64,000 nt of DNA from Lasiodiplodia sp. COLG20. Taxonomy: Eukaryota > Ascomycota > Dothideomycetes > Botryosphaeriales > Botryosphaeriaceae. The stretch is taken from assembly GCA_009801085.1 (NCBI GenBank), contig VNWV01000003.1, forward strand, positions 1,798,001 through 1,862,000, written 5' to 3'. Positions within the stretch are counted from its first letter, which is position 1; each line of letters begins with the position of its first letter. Below the pieces are notes generated by a model. That model worked only from the letters and a program-made list of their open reading frames with translations. It had not been told where the DNA came from and did not search any database. This document shows positions 10,450 to 21,188 of this stretch, piece after piece. A program made the translations under genes and the position numbers.

Positions 10450-12442
10450 ATGCAGAGGAGACATATCCAGGATGAATCCTCCGCTCAAGCGCTGGAGCAC
10501 CACTGGGGCTATGCGGACCGAGTGGTTCCGTGTACCAACGATGCCGGCACTTGTGCATATTTGGATGCTGTCTATTGGATGATGGACATGTCCATGCTCT
10601 ACACCTTCATTTTGTGGGCAGTCATTGGCGGTCTCCTGGCCCTCTGGGTGTTCCTGCGCTTTGCAAAGCCGAGCAGGAAACTGTTCCACCGCGTATTCCA
10701 GGGAAAGGATCTTGAGGCCCCCGCGAGCAGAGATCTTCAAAGCAGTGTATACAGGGCATACAGGACCACCGTGGTCGCGCTTAGGAGATGGCTCTTACCC
10801 GAGACGCTGAGGAGCATTTTCGGCAACATCTCGAGACTCCAGGTGTTGATCCTTGCCTGCATCCTTGCATATCTTCTCATCTTCACGTAAGTATAGGACT
10901 TTGTCGTGCATACCCTTCTGCTAACGTTGGTAATGCAGGCTCGTTGGCACCGTTTACAAGACTTGGATAACTCCAGTCAAGAAGATGCCTGGCGTCTACA
11001 ATACTCGTACCGGCTTCGGAGGCTTCTCGGACAGGGTTGGTGCTTTTGCTTATGCCCTCACCCCATTCACCGTTCTTCTTGGATCCCGCGAAAGCGTCCT
11101 CTCACTGCTCACCGGCGTTCCGTACCATCACTTCAACTTCCTCCACCGCTGGACCGGTCGCATCATCTTCATCCAGTCTTTCCTTCATACACTTGGCTGG
11201 ACCATTGTCGAAGGGAAGCTTTACCAGCCCCAGCCGACTGTCTTCAAGGAATGGATTGCTCAGCAATACATAATTTTTGGAATCGTCGCCATGGTGTTTA
11301 TAACCTTCCTCTACATATTCAGCATCAGGAGAGTTATCCAGTGGACCGGCTATGAGTTCTTCAGGAAGGCACACTATATTGTGGCAGTACTATACTTTGC
11401 AGCATGCTGGGGCCACTGGACCAAGCTCGCATGTTGGATGATCGCAAGTATCGGCTTGTTCTTCATCGACCGAGGCTGCCGTCTCCTGCGCCTTGGCCTC
11501 ATCCACACCGGTTACAAGAGTGGGAACAAGGGCTTTGGCTTCCGCGCAGCGCAATCAACCCTCCAGGTCTTCGAGGATGGCGATTCTACTGTTGTTCGCA
11601 TGGACTTCGAGCACAACCATGACCCTTGGAAGCCGGGCCACCACTTCTACCTCTGCTTCCCGGAGCTCACCATCTGGCAATCTCATCCATTTACGCCTTC
11701 CTCCCTCCCAGCGCCGCACCCAGCGCTGCCCCACCACACCTACATCATCCGCGCCGAGAAGGGCGAGACCAAGCGTCTCGCCGATCTCGCCAAATCCGCC
11801 GACTTCTCCACGCCTCAGAAGACCACACCAGTCATCCTCACCGGGCCCTACGGCACCTCCGTCCTAGACGAAGATAACAACCAAATCGACAACTTCCTCT
11901 GCATCGCCGGCGGCACCGGTGTCAGCTTCACGCTGCCCATCGCCACGGCCGCCGCGCAGGCCGGCGCCGCCACCGTTGACCTCGTTTGGATTCTGCGCAA
12001 GACGGAGAACGTCGAATGGATCCAGCCAGAGCTGCTCGACCTCAAGGCCCGCATCCGCGACGGAACGCTAGCCAACCTGCGCATCAAGATTTTCGTTACA
12101 CGCGACCAGGAGACGGCGGCCGCGAAGCTCAAGGCGGGCGAGAAGGACGTCGACATATGCGCGTGCTCCGTCTCGTCGCGCCTGTCGGACGTGCTATCGC
12201 CGCAGCAAGGCTTCGACGTCGTCTGGCTGGAGGACCACCACCCGGATGTACGCGAGTGTTTGCGCGAGTTCGCGGAGCGCTCGGCTGCCGCCGGAGGACG
12301 GTGTCAGGTCGCCGCCAGCGGACCCAGGAGTTTAGGTACCGATCTGCGGAGCGCAATCGCGGAGAAGAGCGAGGCGGGAAGGGTGTGGCGAGGCGATGAG
12401 AGCCACGATATCGACCTTTACTGGGACGATAGGATGGGCTGA
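10450..12442 (+). CDS. Ferric/cupric reductase transmembrane component (FRE family)
   Basis: Plasma-membrane flavocytochrome that moves electrons from NADPH through FAD and two hemes to extracellular Fe3+ or Cu2+. Exons are 10450-10886 and 10939-12442, with a 52-nt intron (GTAAGT, GCTAACG branch, GCAG), giving 646 residues. A first helix (MLYTFILWAVIGGLLALWVF, about 42-61) and a second (LQVLILACILAYLLIF) precede the heme-binding core, which has HHFNFLHRWTG, FLHTLGW and FRKAHYIVAVLYFAACWGHW. The FAD-binding motif is HPFTPSSLP (about 394), the flavin/NADPH motifs GPYG (about 449) and GGTGVSFTLP (about 469). The ATG at 10450 is the first in frame; an open frame upstream lacks an ATG. Reductive iron uptake is the likely role, but iron regulation was not established here. 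Confidence 0.9.
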
Positions 12443-12743
12443 TGTGACAGAGAAAAAAAAAAAAACGAAAAAAATACAAAACAAAATGATGAGAGCTCTG
12501 ACTGGCCTCAGGGACAAATTTCTGAACGATATAGATTAATGATCATTGGATATCCATTGTGCGCCCAAGAGATTTTTTGGCGCCATTTTCCCTTTCAAAA
12601 ACGCCGGAACCCATTGTACAAAGTGATCTATGATGCTTCTGTTCATGACCAACCGCTTTCTGCTCTTCCTTTGCAAAAGCGACTGTACAGAGTTGAAGAT
12701 GTCGAAGCGAAATGGGAAATTTTTACGCCGTAGCTCTTCCAGC
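12443..12743. other. Short convergent intergenic region with A-tracts
   Basis: It lies between the ferric reductase and RPA43 stops. It holds an A13 run (12453-12465) interrupted and followed by shorter A runs, probably the reductase 3' flank. No gene was seen. Confidence 0.5.
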
Positions 12744-13691
12744 CTATCTCCGCGCGCCTGAACTCGCACCGCCGCGCTGCCGTGACCTGCCTTTCCTCGC
12801 CGCGCTCCTCTGTGCGTACTTCTCCAGCTCCTGCTCATCAAGCTCCTTCTCCTTGTCCTCGGGCAGCAGACTGCCCTCGATGGTGATGAAACCCCTGTCA
12901 TTCTCCGTGCGCGGCGACGTCTCGAAATCCCGGATGCGGAACTTAATCACGCCGTCCACCTTCTTGCCCTGCGCATCCACGAAATGTCCCTGACCGGCGT
13001 CCGGCTTGTCCGCATCCATATCCTCGTCGTCCGCGCCCTCGCCTGCCGCGACCCACGTCCAGTCCTCAGGCAGCCGCTTGCGGTCGATGCTCGCGGAGAA
13101 CAGGTTCCAGCACACAAGGCCGAGATGGCTCTCGTTTTGCAGGTTGACACTGCCCTCAATCCAGATGCCCTTGCGTGGACGCAGAACCACGAAATCAGCC
13201 GTGACCCAGGCGAACGATACGGCGAACTCGTTGACGGAGCGGGCCAGCACGACGCCGTTGGTCGCGCCGCCAGGCACCTCGGATAGCTTGGCGTTGTTGT
13301 AGGCAAGAACGACGCCCTTGAGCGGCGGGTAGTAGGTCAGAAGTAGCGGCGATAAATGCTCGGCGCACAGCGCCTTGAGGGGATACTGTTGGCCAATCGA
13401 TGCGAGCGGAAGGTAAAGCGAGGCGGTTTGGAGAGCGAAAGGCGAATCGTCGGAGTCGGCAGTCTTTGGTGCTGCAGCAGCAGTTGACTTTTGGAACATC
13501 GAGGTCTTGATAGGCTTTTGCGGCGCGACATCGGTTTGGTCTGCGGGGCGCGGCTTCTTGGTGGGCGATTGCTGGGCCTGCTCCTCCTCGCGGGCGCGCT
13601 TCTTGGATTTTTTCTCCGACTTGTCCTTCTTGTGCTTGTGCGCCTTTTTCTCGACGACGGGCGAGGTCGCAGCCATGGTTTCGATGGACAT
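12744..13691 (-). CDS. RPA43: DNA-directed RNA polymerase I subunit RPA43
   Basis: Pol I stalk subunit that, with Rpa14, contacts initiation factor Rrn3 for rDNA transcription in the nucleolus. Single exon, 315 residues. The N-terminal 80 residues are Lys/Ser-rich with a nuclear-localisation-like cluster (KKAHKHKKDKSEKKSKKRAR). The SHS2-like N-terminal domain begins with ASLYLPLASIGQQYPLKALC and continues LSPLLLTYYPPLKGVVLAY. The OB-type domain includes WVTADFVVLRPRKGIWIEGSV and SHLGLVCWNLFSASID. The C-terminal IKFRIRDFETSPRTENDRGF is conserved and followed by a basic tail. The start is ATG at 13691; a second in-frame ATG at 13676 is equally possible. It is divergent from the J-protein gene, with 263 nt between starts. 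Confidence 0.9.
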   Translation of the reverse strand: MSIETMAATSPVVEKKAHKHKKDKSEKKSKKRAREEEQAQQSPTKKPRPADQTDVAPQKPIKTSMFQKSTAAAAPKTADSDDSPFALQTASLYLPLASIGQQYPLKALCAEHLSPLLLTYYPPLKGVVLAYNNAKLSEVPGGATNGVVLARSVNEFAVSFAWVTADFVVLRPRKGIWIEGSVNLQNESHLGLVCWNLFSASIDRKRLPEDWTWVAAGEGADDEDMDADKPDAGQGHFVDAQGKKVDGVIKFRIRDFETSPRTENDRGFITIEGSLLPEDKEKELDEQELEKYAQRSAARKGRSRQRGGASSGARR

Positions 13692-13954
13692 GCCTGGCGG
13701 AGGCGAATCAATTGGCGGATTTTGTCGTCGTCGTCGCGATGGTGATGGTGGAGCGCCGCACTTTTTTCTGACGCCTGGGTGAGCTCTCACGAAGGCGGTC
13801 AGCGAGCTCGGCGAAACACGGAACCGAAATGATGCCTCAGGCACGCACGCGGAGCTCTTAGGGCTGGCGAGGAGGTCCGAGCTGGAGCTCCATCTGGCAT
13901 CATCCCGCAGCGTTTCAACACGCACGCCGCCGTCCGTTGCTCCTCACCGTGAAC

Positions 13955-15206
13955 ATGGCTGGGAACAACCAGTTTCTGTCGATTGCCGGCTGGTGGTTCC
14001 TGCCCACAGTATGCCTTGCCCGCTCTCGTTTCCCTACCATATACTAAATGCCTGGTCCCCATAGGTTGTTGCGTACATCCAGTCCTTTTTGTACTCGCTC
14101 TTCATTCGCGCCGGCGATCCGCGTCCTCAGCCCGGCTCTCCCAAATTCATAAAACACAGAAAGATCATCCACACGCTGGTCATCGTCGCCTACCTCGTTT
14201 ATTCTATCTACGAAGCCGACTGGGAGCTGCAGCGTGCCGGCAATTTCTACCACGCCTTGGGGGTTCCTGTCGATGCGACTGAGAAAGCCATAAATTCGAA
14301 ATTCCGAAGGCTGTAGGATATGCCCAAGGTCGAGCTCGTGAGACAACAGGCTAACCTGCACTAGCACTATACTACACCACCCAGACAAGGTCGCCGCCGC
14401 CGAAGCTCGCCCTGCCGCTGAAAGATATTATGTCTTCCTCAAATTGGCTCGCGACACCCTCGTCGACCCAGCGAAGCGCTTTGCATACGACCGCTTTGGA
14501 CCGAGCGTAGTGGAATGGAAGCATTGCATAACAGTTCACGACTTTATCATGCACGGTGTGCAAAGCAGTGCCCCGTCATACCTGGGTGGCGCCTCTGTCA
14601 TGGTAATGCTGGGAATGTTGGGATACTTCGAGCATGGACGTTACGTGAGTCACCTTTCCCTCGCGGGTCGATGGCCAACAAGCATGTTCTAAATTCTGAT
14701 TCCAGTGGCGCTACCTCGCATTCGCCGCTCTCGTTGTCTTTGAGGCGCACACAATAACGCGTCCCGACTTCCCGCCCTTACTCACCAAGATCCTGAATCC
14801 GATTGTCTCCTTTTTCCACCTCCACCAGCCCTGGCTGCCGTATCAGATCCTCACCGTCGTCCGCAGGGGCACATTTGCCCTTTTCATCGCCATGAATCAG
14901 CTCGCGCCTTTGATGCAGGACCCACGCCGCAATCTGCAAAACCAAAACAACGCCGCTGCGCAGCAGGAGCAGCTCAACCGCCTGACTCAACTGGCCATGG
15001 CCACCGACCAGGATGCTCTGCGGCTGATCGGTCTGGAGACCATGCCATTCCAGGGAGACGACGGCGAGAAGGAGCTCAGGACCAAGATGAAGGACTGGAT
15101 AGTACAGAACAGCATCAGAAACGACCCGGTTGTTAGAGATGCCATGGGTCGCGCGGTGGCGAGGAAGAGGCAAAATGCGCCAGCAGGCGCGAGAGGGACG
15201 ACTTAG
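13955..15206 (+). CDS. Membrane-associated DnaJ (J-domain) co-chaperone
   Basis: Predicted Hsp70 co-chaperone anchored in a membrane, probably the ER. Four exons: 13955-14008, 14065-14312, 14365-14644 and 14706-15206. The introns are 56, 52 and 61 nt with GTATGC, GTAGGA and GTGAGT donors; 360 residues. Hydrophobic segments occur at about residues 8-30 (GWWFLPTVVAYIQSFLYSLF) and 48-65 (IHTLVIVAYLVYSIYEA), before the J-domain. The J-domain starts at NFYHALGVPVDATEKAI, and its HPD catalytic tripeptide lies in LTILHHPDKV just after the second intron join. Two more hydrophobic stretches (SVMVMLGMLGYF and YLAFAALVVFEAH) follow, then a Gln/Asn-rich linker and a basic C-terminus. This architecture matches the fungal membrane-associated DnaJ chaperone group. 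Confidence 0.85.
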
Positions 15207-16519
15207 TAAGAGATAGATTGGGTAGATTTGATTAATATCATTTGGCTAGCTCTTTCAGATCACCTGTTGTGCTGGGAGCTTCGGCAAGCAAGTGAGAGAG
15301 TGGATCATCACCCGAAAGGTGCACCCTTTGTGGGCTTTACCTTGAGGATAAGCTTCTGTCTGGATACTAGCTTTGTCCGACAGACGCCTCTGAACCTCCC
15401 TGATCGTGCCGAATCATTGACGAGCCTAGACAGTAAATCGCCGAGATCACCGAGCCAAATACATATATCTTTGCCTTCTAGATGAGCTCATAACATTGCT
15501 TACATTGAACAGCTTAGCGCAAATGGCTTTCATGTGTCCTTTAGATGAGTCGCATCCGCAGCTCCCTAAGTTCCTTTACTGCAGGTGGGTATTGCAGCCG
15601 AAAGCTGGCGTAAATATATTTTCACATGCCATGGGTAGTTGAAGCTATCGTCCGGACGTAGATGTATATTTATTAATTCCACATTCGTGTCCGGATGATA
15701 GCTTCAACAACCCACGTATTGTTTTTTTTATTGTGAAAAAAGAAAATGCAGAGCTGGGGCATATTTGCACTTATCCTAAGGCCCTGCCATTTTTCGTGCC
15801 AGCCATTGACTGCAGCATCCCTCTGCACTGCCATAGGCTGAGGATACCCGTCAATTACGAGGCAAGAAGTGGAATCAAGCCACGTACAAACACGAAAATC
15901 TCCAGAGTACACCAAGCGAACAACAGCAAGGTCTGTCGGGGGGAAAAGCAACTCAGTTGCTGAAAAAAATCACTGAGGTGATCATTTCAATCGAAGACAT
16001 TCGTTGAATTAAACATGCTGATCCTCGTATGCCCGCACTAACTTGGAATGAGCGAACGTCAAGATTTTGTCATCAGCATCCTTTCAACCTTCTGAGAGCA
16101 TCAGAGTAAACGGGATGCCGAACAGCGGTGTTCCATGTACTACTAGCATGAAATGTCTGCTTACGCCTTTTCCGGAATGCTAGATTTTCGCTTGACTTCT
16201 TCCATCTGGGCTGTGGTAGTCTATTTTAAGATGTGAAATAAGGAAAGACTCTGCGGTCGAAGGTACTGTGAAATACTGTCTGCAACTTGCTCCTAAAGAG
16301 GGAGGAGAGAAGTTGAGACTCGTTGCAGCTGCTTAATTCGATGTTGTTCTTGGATTGAAGATTCCCGGCTTCTGCGGGATCAGTGACCTGGACCGCTACC
16401 GCTTGCAACTGCTTGACGTAGCGCAGCATTCCTCCATCGGAGCCAAAACAGAAGCAGCAAAAGCAGTATAGCATGCATATTACGATTACTCAGGAAGAGC
16501 CATCAAAGTCCTATTTACA
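15207..16519. other. Intergenic region containing repeat copy 2
   Basis: No gene recognised between the J-protein and reductase stops. It contains the second inverted-repeat copy (15591-15716) and is otherwise AT-leaning unique-looking sequence. Confidence 0.5.
15591..15716. mobile_element. MITE-like inverted-repeat element, copy 2
   Basis: The left part ATTGCAGCCGAAAGCTGGCG (15591-15610) matches copy 1. The core is the best hairpin of the family: GGGTAGTTGAAGCTATCGTC (15633-15652) plus CGGACG, against GTCCGGATGATAGCTTCAAC with AACCC near 15689-15713. The reverse complement of this core, not the direct strand, aligns with the centre of copies 1 and 3 (GAATGTGGAATTAATAA), so the core is inverted relative to its left flank. 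There is no coding capacity. Confidence 0.65.
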
Positions 16520-17521
16520 TCAAGACCGACCAGCGGCAGCTGCCCTCCTCCTGGCCCAACTCACCTCCAGCACTTCCCTGAAGCTCTTCGGCCGCGTCCC
16601 CGTCAGCATCTCGACGTCACCGCTGATGACCCCCATCTCGCCCAGCCTGGTGGCCTTGCCGAAGCTCACCATGTCGGAGCTATTCCACGGGTACCCCTTG
16701 ACCACCAAGTCATCAACGGGCTCGCGGGGGATGCCCAGCGCGTCGAACATGGCGAACATATCATCGTCAGTCACGTTCTCGAACTTGACTCCTTCCGGCC
16801 CCTTTCCCGCAACCTCGCTCATCACCCTGGCGGCGTCGCGCCAGCTCAACAGCTCCGGGCCGGTGATGGCGTAGGCCTTGTTGGCGTGCGGGGCCGGGTC
16901 GCACAGCACCGCGACGGCGGCGGCGACGCAGTCGGAGCGGGCGACGAAGGCGACCTTGCCCTCGCCGGAATTGCACTTGAGCACGCCCGCGTCGACGGCC
17001 GCGGGCGCGGCCACGTCGGCCATGGCGTCGGCGTACTGGGCGTCGCGTAGCGCCGTCCACGTCAGCGCGCCTGGCGGCGCCACCGACGACGATATCTCCT
17101 GCAGCATGGCCTCGGTGGCGCGGTGCTCGCGGCCCACCAGCGCCGTGGGCTCCGGCCGCTCCGCCGACACGATGGACGTGTAGACGATGTGCTCGACGCC
17201 TGCGGCGGCCGCGGCCTCGATGGCGGTGCGGTGCTGCGGCAGGCGCGCACCCGCCCGCGACGTGCTGATCAACAGCATCGTCGCCGCGCCCGCAAAGGCC
17301 GCGGCCAGGGTTTCCACCGGGTCGTCGAAGCTGCCCTGGCGGATGGAGAGCCCCTGCTCGGCGTAGGCGGACAGCTTGGCTGGGTTGCGTGTCAGGAGGA
17401 GGAGCGACGAGGGCGGGATGCCGCGCGCGAGCAGACCGTCGATGGCCAGACGCCCGTACTGGCCCGAGGCACCCGTGATGAGGATTTTGGCGCAGGTGCC
17501 GTTGGCTCCTTGTGTTGCCAT
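16520..17521 (-). CDS. NmrA-like/atypical SDR NAD(P)H quinone reductase-type protein
   Basis: Cytosolic NAD(P)-binding protein of the atypical short-chain dehydrogenase group (NmrA/HSCARG, QOR2-like); single exon, 333 residues. The Rossmann glycine motif ILITGASGQYGRLAIDGLL lies at residues 13-31 and is followed by a basic residue in LLLTRNPAKL, suggesting NADP(H). ATMLLISTSRAG and EHIVYTSIVSAERPE match the following strands. The C-terminal half has AYAITGPELLSWRDAARVMS and a capped domain ending in a basic tail. Members act as quinone reductases or as redox sensors without catalysis; I cannot tell which. The start at 17521 is the first ATG. The gene is very GC-rich, so large false frames occur on both other strands. 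It lies head-to-tail downstream of the dioxygenase gene. Confidence 0.85.
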   Translation of the reverse strand: MATQGANGTCAKILITGASGQYGRLAIDGLLARGIPPSSLLLLTRNPAKLSAYAEQGLSIRQGSFDDPVETLAAAFAGAATMLLISTSRAGARLPQHRTAIEAAAAAGVEHIVYTSIVSAERPEPTALVGREHRATEAMLQEISSSVAPPGALTWTALRDAQYADAMADVAAPAAVDAGVLKCNSGEGKVAFVARSDCVAAAVAVLCDPAPHANKAYAITGPELLSWRDAARVMSEVAGKGPEGVKFENVTDDDMFAMFDALGIPREPVDDLVVKGYPWNSSDMVSFGKATRLGEMGVISGDVEMLTGTRPKSFREVLEVSWARRRAAAAGRS

Positions 17522-18364
17522 CTTCTAGTCCGGTCAGAGGGGCTTTTGCGTTGAATGTGAGGAAGAACTGGAGTGGACCGGGCCCGTTATTGGATGAAGC
17601 CTCAGGGAACAAAAGCCGCGATGTATGATTCGCGAAGAGACAATGGAAAAAAAGAGCGAGGGTAGAGTTGGGCAAACAAACGAGTGGTGGAGTCTTCGTG
17701 GTATGCACACGTAGGTTGATAGTGAAGAAGACCCACTTATACAAGCAGCGCAGCAATCAGGGCGTAGCTGCACGGTCGCATGCGGACGACGGCGTGGGTA
17801 TGACTTGCGTCGGAGGGGATCTCAGTCCGGCATCTCTGCTGCATATCCTTCGGATATGTGTTGCTTGGTCGACGTTGGGAGCCAAGCTGCATACTCCTGG
17901 AACGTCAGACCTTACGGCGGAGGTGGACAAAAGATTGGAGCTGACCGCACAGTCCGTCGTGGCAGTTTCAGGGCCAATTGGGCGCCCTAGGCTGAATTTC
18001 GGCGAAAGGGCAGGGCTTGCGAGTGGAGCCGGCCGTTGGCTGTTACCGTTTCTGGGCATATGGCGCTGTTGGGAGCAATAGGCAACATCTAGACAAGTGG
18101 GGCATCCACTGACGTATAGTTGCAAAGTAGAAAGCCGCGGGCTCCGTGAGCACAACTGCCGTGCCCATGGTTTACTGATCCATTCATTTGTTCCATGTAA
18201 GTAATTTCCGGCGAGATAAGCTTTCGGCGGACTTCTCAGAATGCAGTTGCAGTACTGTCGTATTCGCATTCGGCGCCCACGAGCATCAACCGGAGTCGCC
18301 GACTATAGCGAGGAAGGGAGGGGTTTGAAGAGGCTCCCGCAATCTCTGGCAATGGAGAACCAGT
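17522..18364. other. Intergenic region, no feature seen
   Basis: This separates the dioxygenase stop from the reductase start and should hold the reductase promoter. No gene, TATA box or repeat was convincing. Confidence 0.45.
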
Positions 18365-19892
18365 TCAGAAGATGCCCTCCACCGGTTGCTGTTGGCTGAA
18401 GTCATACGCGTTGCCGTATGGCCTGTTCAAGTAACGCTTTTCCACTTCTTCTTCCGGCATGAATGTTCCCTGGACTTGAAGACCGGTCCGCTCGTTGCTC
18501 AACGCCGGCCTCAACTCATTCGCAAACTCCACGAACATTGGATTGCGGTACCAGGGGGCGAAGTGAACTGTAAAGGGACAAACACGGCTTCAGCATACGA
18601 GAAAAAAGGCGATAGGAAGCAGTCCGGTTTCATGTGTGAGGACCACTTACTCATAGCCAGCATGACCCGCGGATCCTTCGATAAGTTGGGCATCCCGCCA
18701 TGCCCTAAACAACTTTGGGTCAGCGGAGTTGCGCGGCTTGCAGTCAGCAAAGGCGTTTCGTCTCGAAACGGCTGAGCGGCGTTCTTTAGCATGGTACCAA
18801 GTATGCCGGAGCATTCCGGCTGGGCTGTCTTTGATCGGTCGAGTCCATGCAACAGCTGCATCTGCCAAGTCGCAACGAACCACATAGATCATGTTTTGCT
18901 GGAAAGCTGCTCGACCCCGGCGCCCGCTCACCACTGCACAGTACCCAAAAACCAAGTAGCAACCCCTTTGGCTATTCCGCAAAGTCGGACAGAGGAAGAG
19001 CGCACTTACAAAGCCTCAGATCTCTCACCACAATTGCCCCTTTCGGCACGACCGGCTGACTTGGCGGCCTAACCTCTCTTCTCTGCTGCAGCAGCTGTTT
19101 CCTAATCCGCCCGCTCGCCCTCTCGCCGTGCCGGCCCTCCTGGACAGACAGGTCGGATCCAGTGTGGGTGCCTAGCCAGACCTCCGTCGAGCCATTCGCC
19201 GGCGTCATCGTCACCAGCGGCACGTTGACGACAAGCGCGAACGGGCTGGCCGGGTGATCGAAGTCGGCGTCCGTGTGTGTCGGCTGCGCCTGCGGCCGAC
19301 TCTCACCATCATCCGCCGGGGGAGGAAGCGCCGTATTGCCAGAGACGAAGGATAGACGAGGGTTTGGCCCCAGGCTTGTGCTGGTAACCTGGGTAACAAT
19401 CGGATCTGTGCATAGAGTAATGAGTACGGAGCGTGCAATGGAAGGAAGGACAAATATGGAATTCTTTTCCTTAAGGAAGGGGGTGAGGAAGAACTGACTG
19501 ACGAAGATGGATGGATCCCACCACCGCTCCGTCAGAGGCGGATCCTGCTGGATATTGCCTTTGTTGTAGTTGAATGGCCCGTCATCGCCCATTGCTTGCA
19601 GTACGTACGCGTCTTCAACCATTTTCTTGTTCAGCTTGTCCAGGTTTTCGTGCTTTATCAAGTCCTCCAGGACGACGAGGCCATCGCGGTGAAGCGCGCG
19701 TGTTGCAATCTCCACGTTGCGCCAGCCAAGCTTTCCGGCCTCTACTTCTGCCTTGGAGACTTTAACAGATATGGGTGTAGAGGGTAGGTTTGCGTAGGAA
19801 GTGAAAAGACGGACAGGAATTGTCGCTGTTCTGGCATAGTATCCAGATACTACATGCCTGTACACTTGGCGGGCTGTTTTGACGGTCCACAT
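18365..19892 (-). CDS. Phytanoyl-CoA dioxygenase (PhyH) family protein, four exons
   Basis: Predicted Fe(II)/2-oxoglutarate-dependent oxygenase of the PhyH family, 348 residues. Exons on the minus strand: 19892-19499, 19405-19010, 18704-18651 and 18567-18365. The introns are 93 nt (GTCAGT donor), 305 nt (GTAAGT) and 83 nt (GTAAGT). The core includes ALHRDGLVVLED, NYNKGNIQQDPPL, SGNTALPPPA and THTDADFDHPASPFALVVNV, whose HxD provides two iron ligands. The distal metal His falls in RLWHGGMPN, formed only after the second splice; the joined end reads IHFAPWYRNPMFVEFANELR. The first intron is a multiple of three without a stop, so the genomic frame reads through it. The splice restoring IFV/NPIVTQ fits the family better. 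The N-terminal 40 residues may be a targeting extension. The substrate is unknown. Confidence 0.75.
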
Positions 19893-21188
19893 GATCGGTT
19901 GTCTTGTGATTGGTTTCAGAAGGTCTGTAGTATTGCTCAACACTGCTCGAGTTCTTAAATAGTACTTACAGCATTTCCCCGCGATCCGCGCTGATCTGTC
20001 TACTCCGCGCGGAGGGCGCATTGCCTATCTCGGCAACCTACCCGCGGATGCGGGGAAAGCTGTCCGGGGGCCGAAACGGGGGCCTCCATCAAACCCACAC
20101 CAAGGTCAGAAGTGCCTAACAGACTGTCTCACGAGCCTCAATGGACGACAATAAAACACTTATAGAACTACTAGATTGGTAAATACCCATGGCAATTCGA
20201 TGCAGATGCAGTGCGACCCCAGTTCTGGCCTCGTTTCTTGACGACAGGAAAACTGAAGTGCTCGGCAAACTTGCTCTCTTTGCGACAGGCGCCACTCCGA
20301 GGGATTGGGCACCCAGATGCCGAGACCGGAGGAAAGATGCGGTCAGAACATATTGAGATTGGCGTTGGGAAACAAGTGAAGTAGAGCAATATCTCCTGAC
20401 GGTGGCTCCAGCGGTCTGCGCGGCTCCGGAAGCAGCTGACAATTTTTTTTTCTCAGATGCGGTGCACGCTACGGGCACAGTAGAAGTGTCCCAGGACTAT
20501 GGAGGTGGGAGCATCATACATGCTTGTACCCACGCAGCATGCATCTCGGCATGACAAGCGAGGGAAGGGATGTCTCTTCTTGGCAGGGTGGTTCTTTGTG
20601 GGACATGAAAACTGTAATCCGCATTCCGATGTGACCATGGCCCACGCGACACTGTCGAGCACGGTGGGATTGCCACACTTCAGTTTTGGTGGCCGTTTTC
20701 CTTCCAAATTGCGAAGGGATTTCTGATACTACGCTGCTGTGAAAGGTACCATGCGATATCGAGGGTCGATCCGAACAGATGTGAGAGGGAGTTCGCCTGT
20801 GGTAGACCCAGATAACTTCGTGAGGTCAGGAATTGTGGATCTCGCGTAACGTCAGCATTGCATCCGAAGCCTTGCCTCAACCCTGCGAGAGCGGCCGTTG
20901 CCAAGCCGGCAAGACAGATTACCTGCAGCGGCGTCGAGACCTGCAGTCAGCCCTGGTCGCCTGACTCTTTGACATGTCGGCAGTCCAAGCTCATCCCTGC
21001 ATCCGCGTCCGGCGCGGTCTCCCGAGGCAGGAATTGTTGCACTGCTGTGCGCCTCTCCCGCCGCTTTGCACCGTTGCTCCCGTTGAAGCTGCAGGTGACA
21101 GCTCACAGGTGTTACAGAGCGCGGCGAAGTGCATTCCTCCCTCTCCCCTGACAGCAGGGCTGGCGGCAGCACACGCGACTCTGAGACA
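19893..21188. other. Intergenic region with GC-rich palindromic promoter motifs
   Basis: It holds the upstream region of the dioxygenase gene, including CTCCGCGCGGAG at 20003-20014 and two CreA-type SYGGGG sites. Between 20100 and 21188 I see no gene. Confidence 0.45.
20003..20069. promoter_or_regulatory. Candidate Zn2Cys6/CreA operator region of the dioxygenase gene
   Basis: About 110-180 nt upstream of the ATG there is a perfect 12-bp palindrome CTCCGCGCGGAG (20003-20014), whose CCGCGCGG centre resembles binuclear zinc-cluster factor sites. Two CreA consensus sites follow: GCGGGG (20050-20055) and CCGGGG (20064-20069). This is motif-level evidence only. Confidence 0.3.

Noticed and set aside
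16767..17756. 329-codon minus-strand frame overlapping the NmrA-like gene
   Set aside because: It is the shifted frame of a GC-rich gene; the translation is Arg/Gly-rich, whereas the overlapping frame has a full Rossmann motif.
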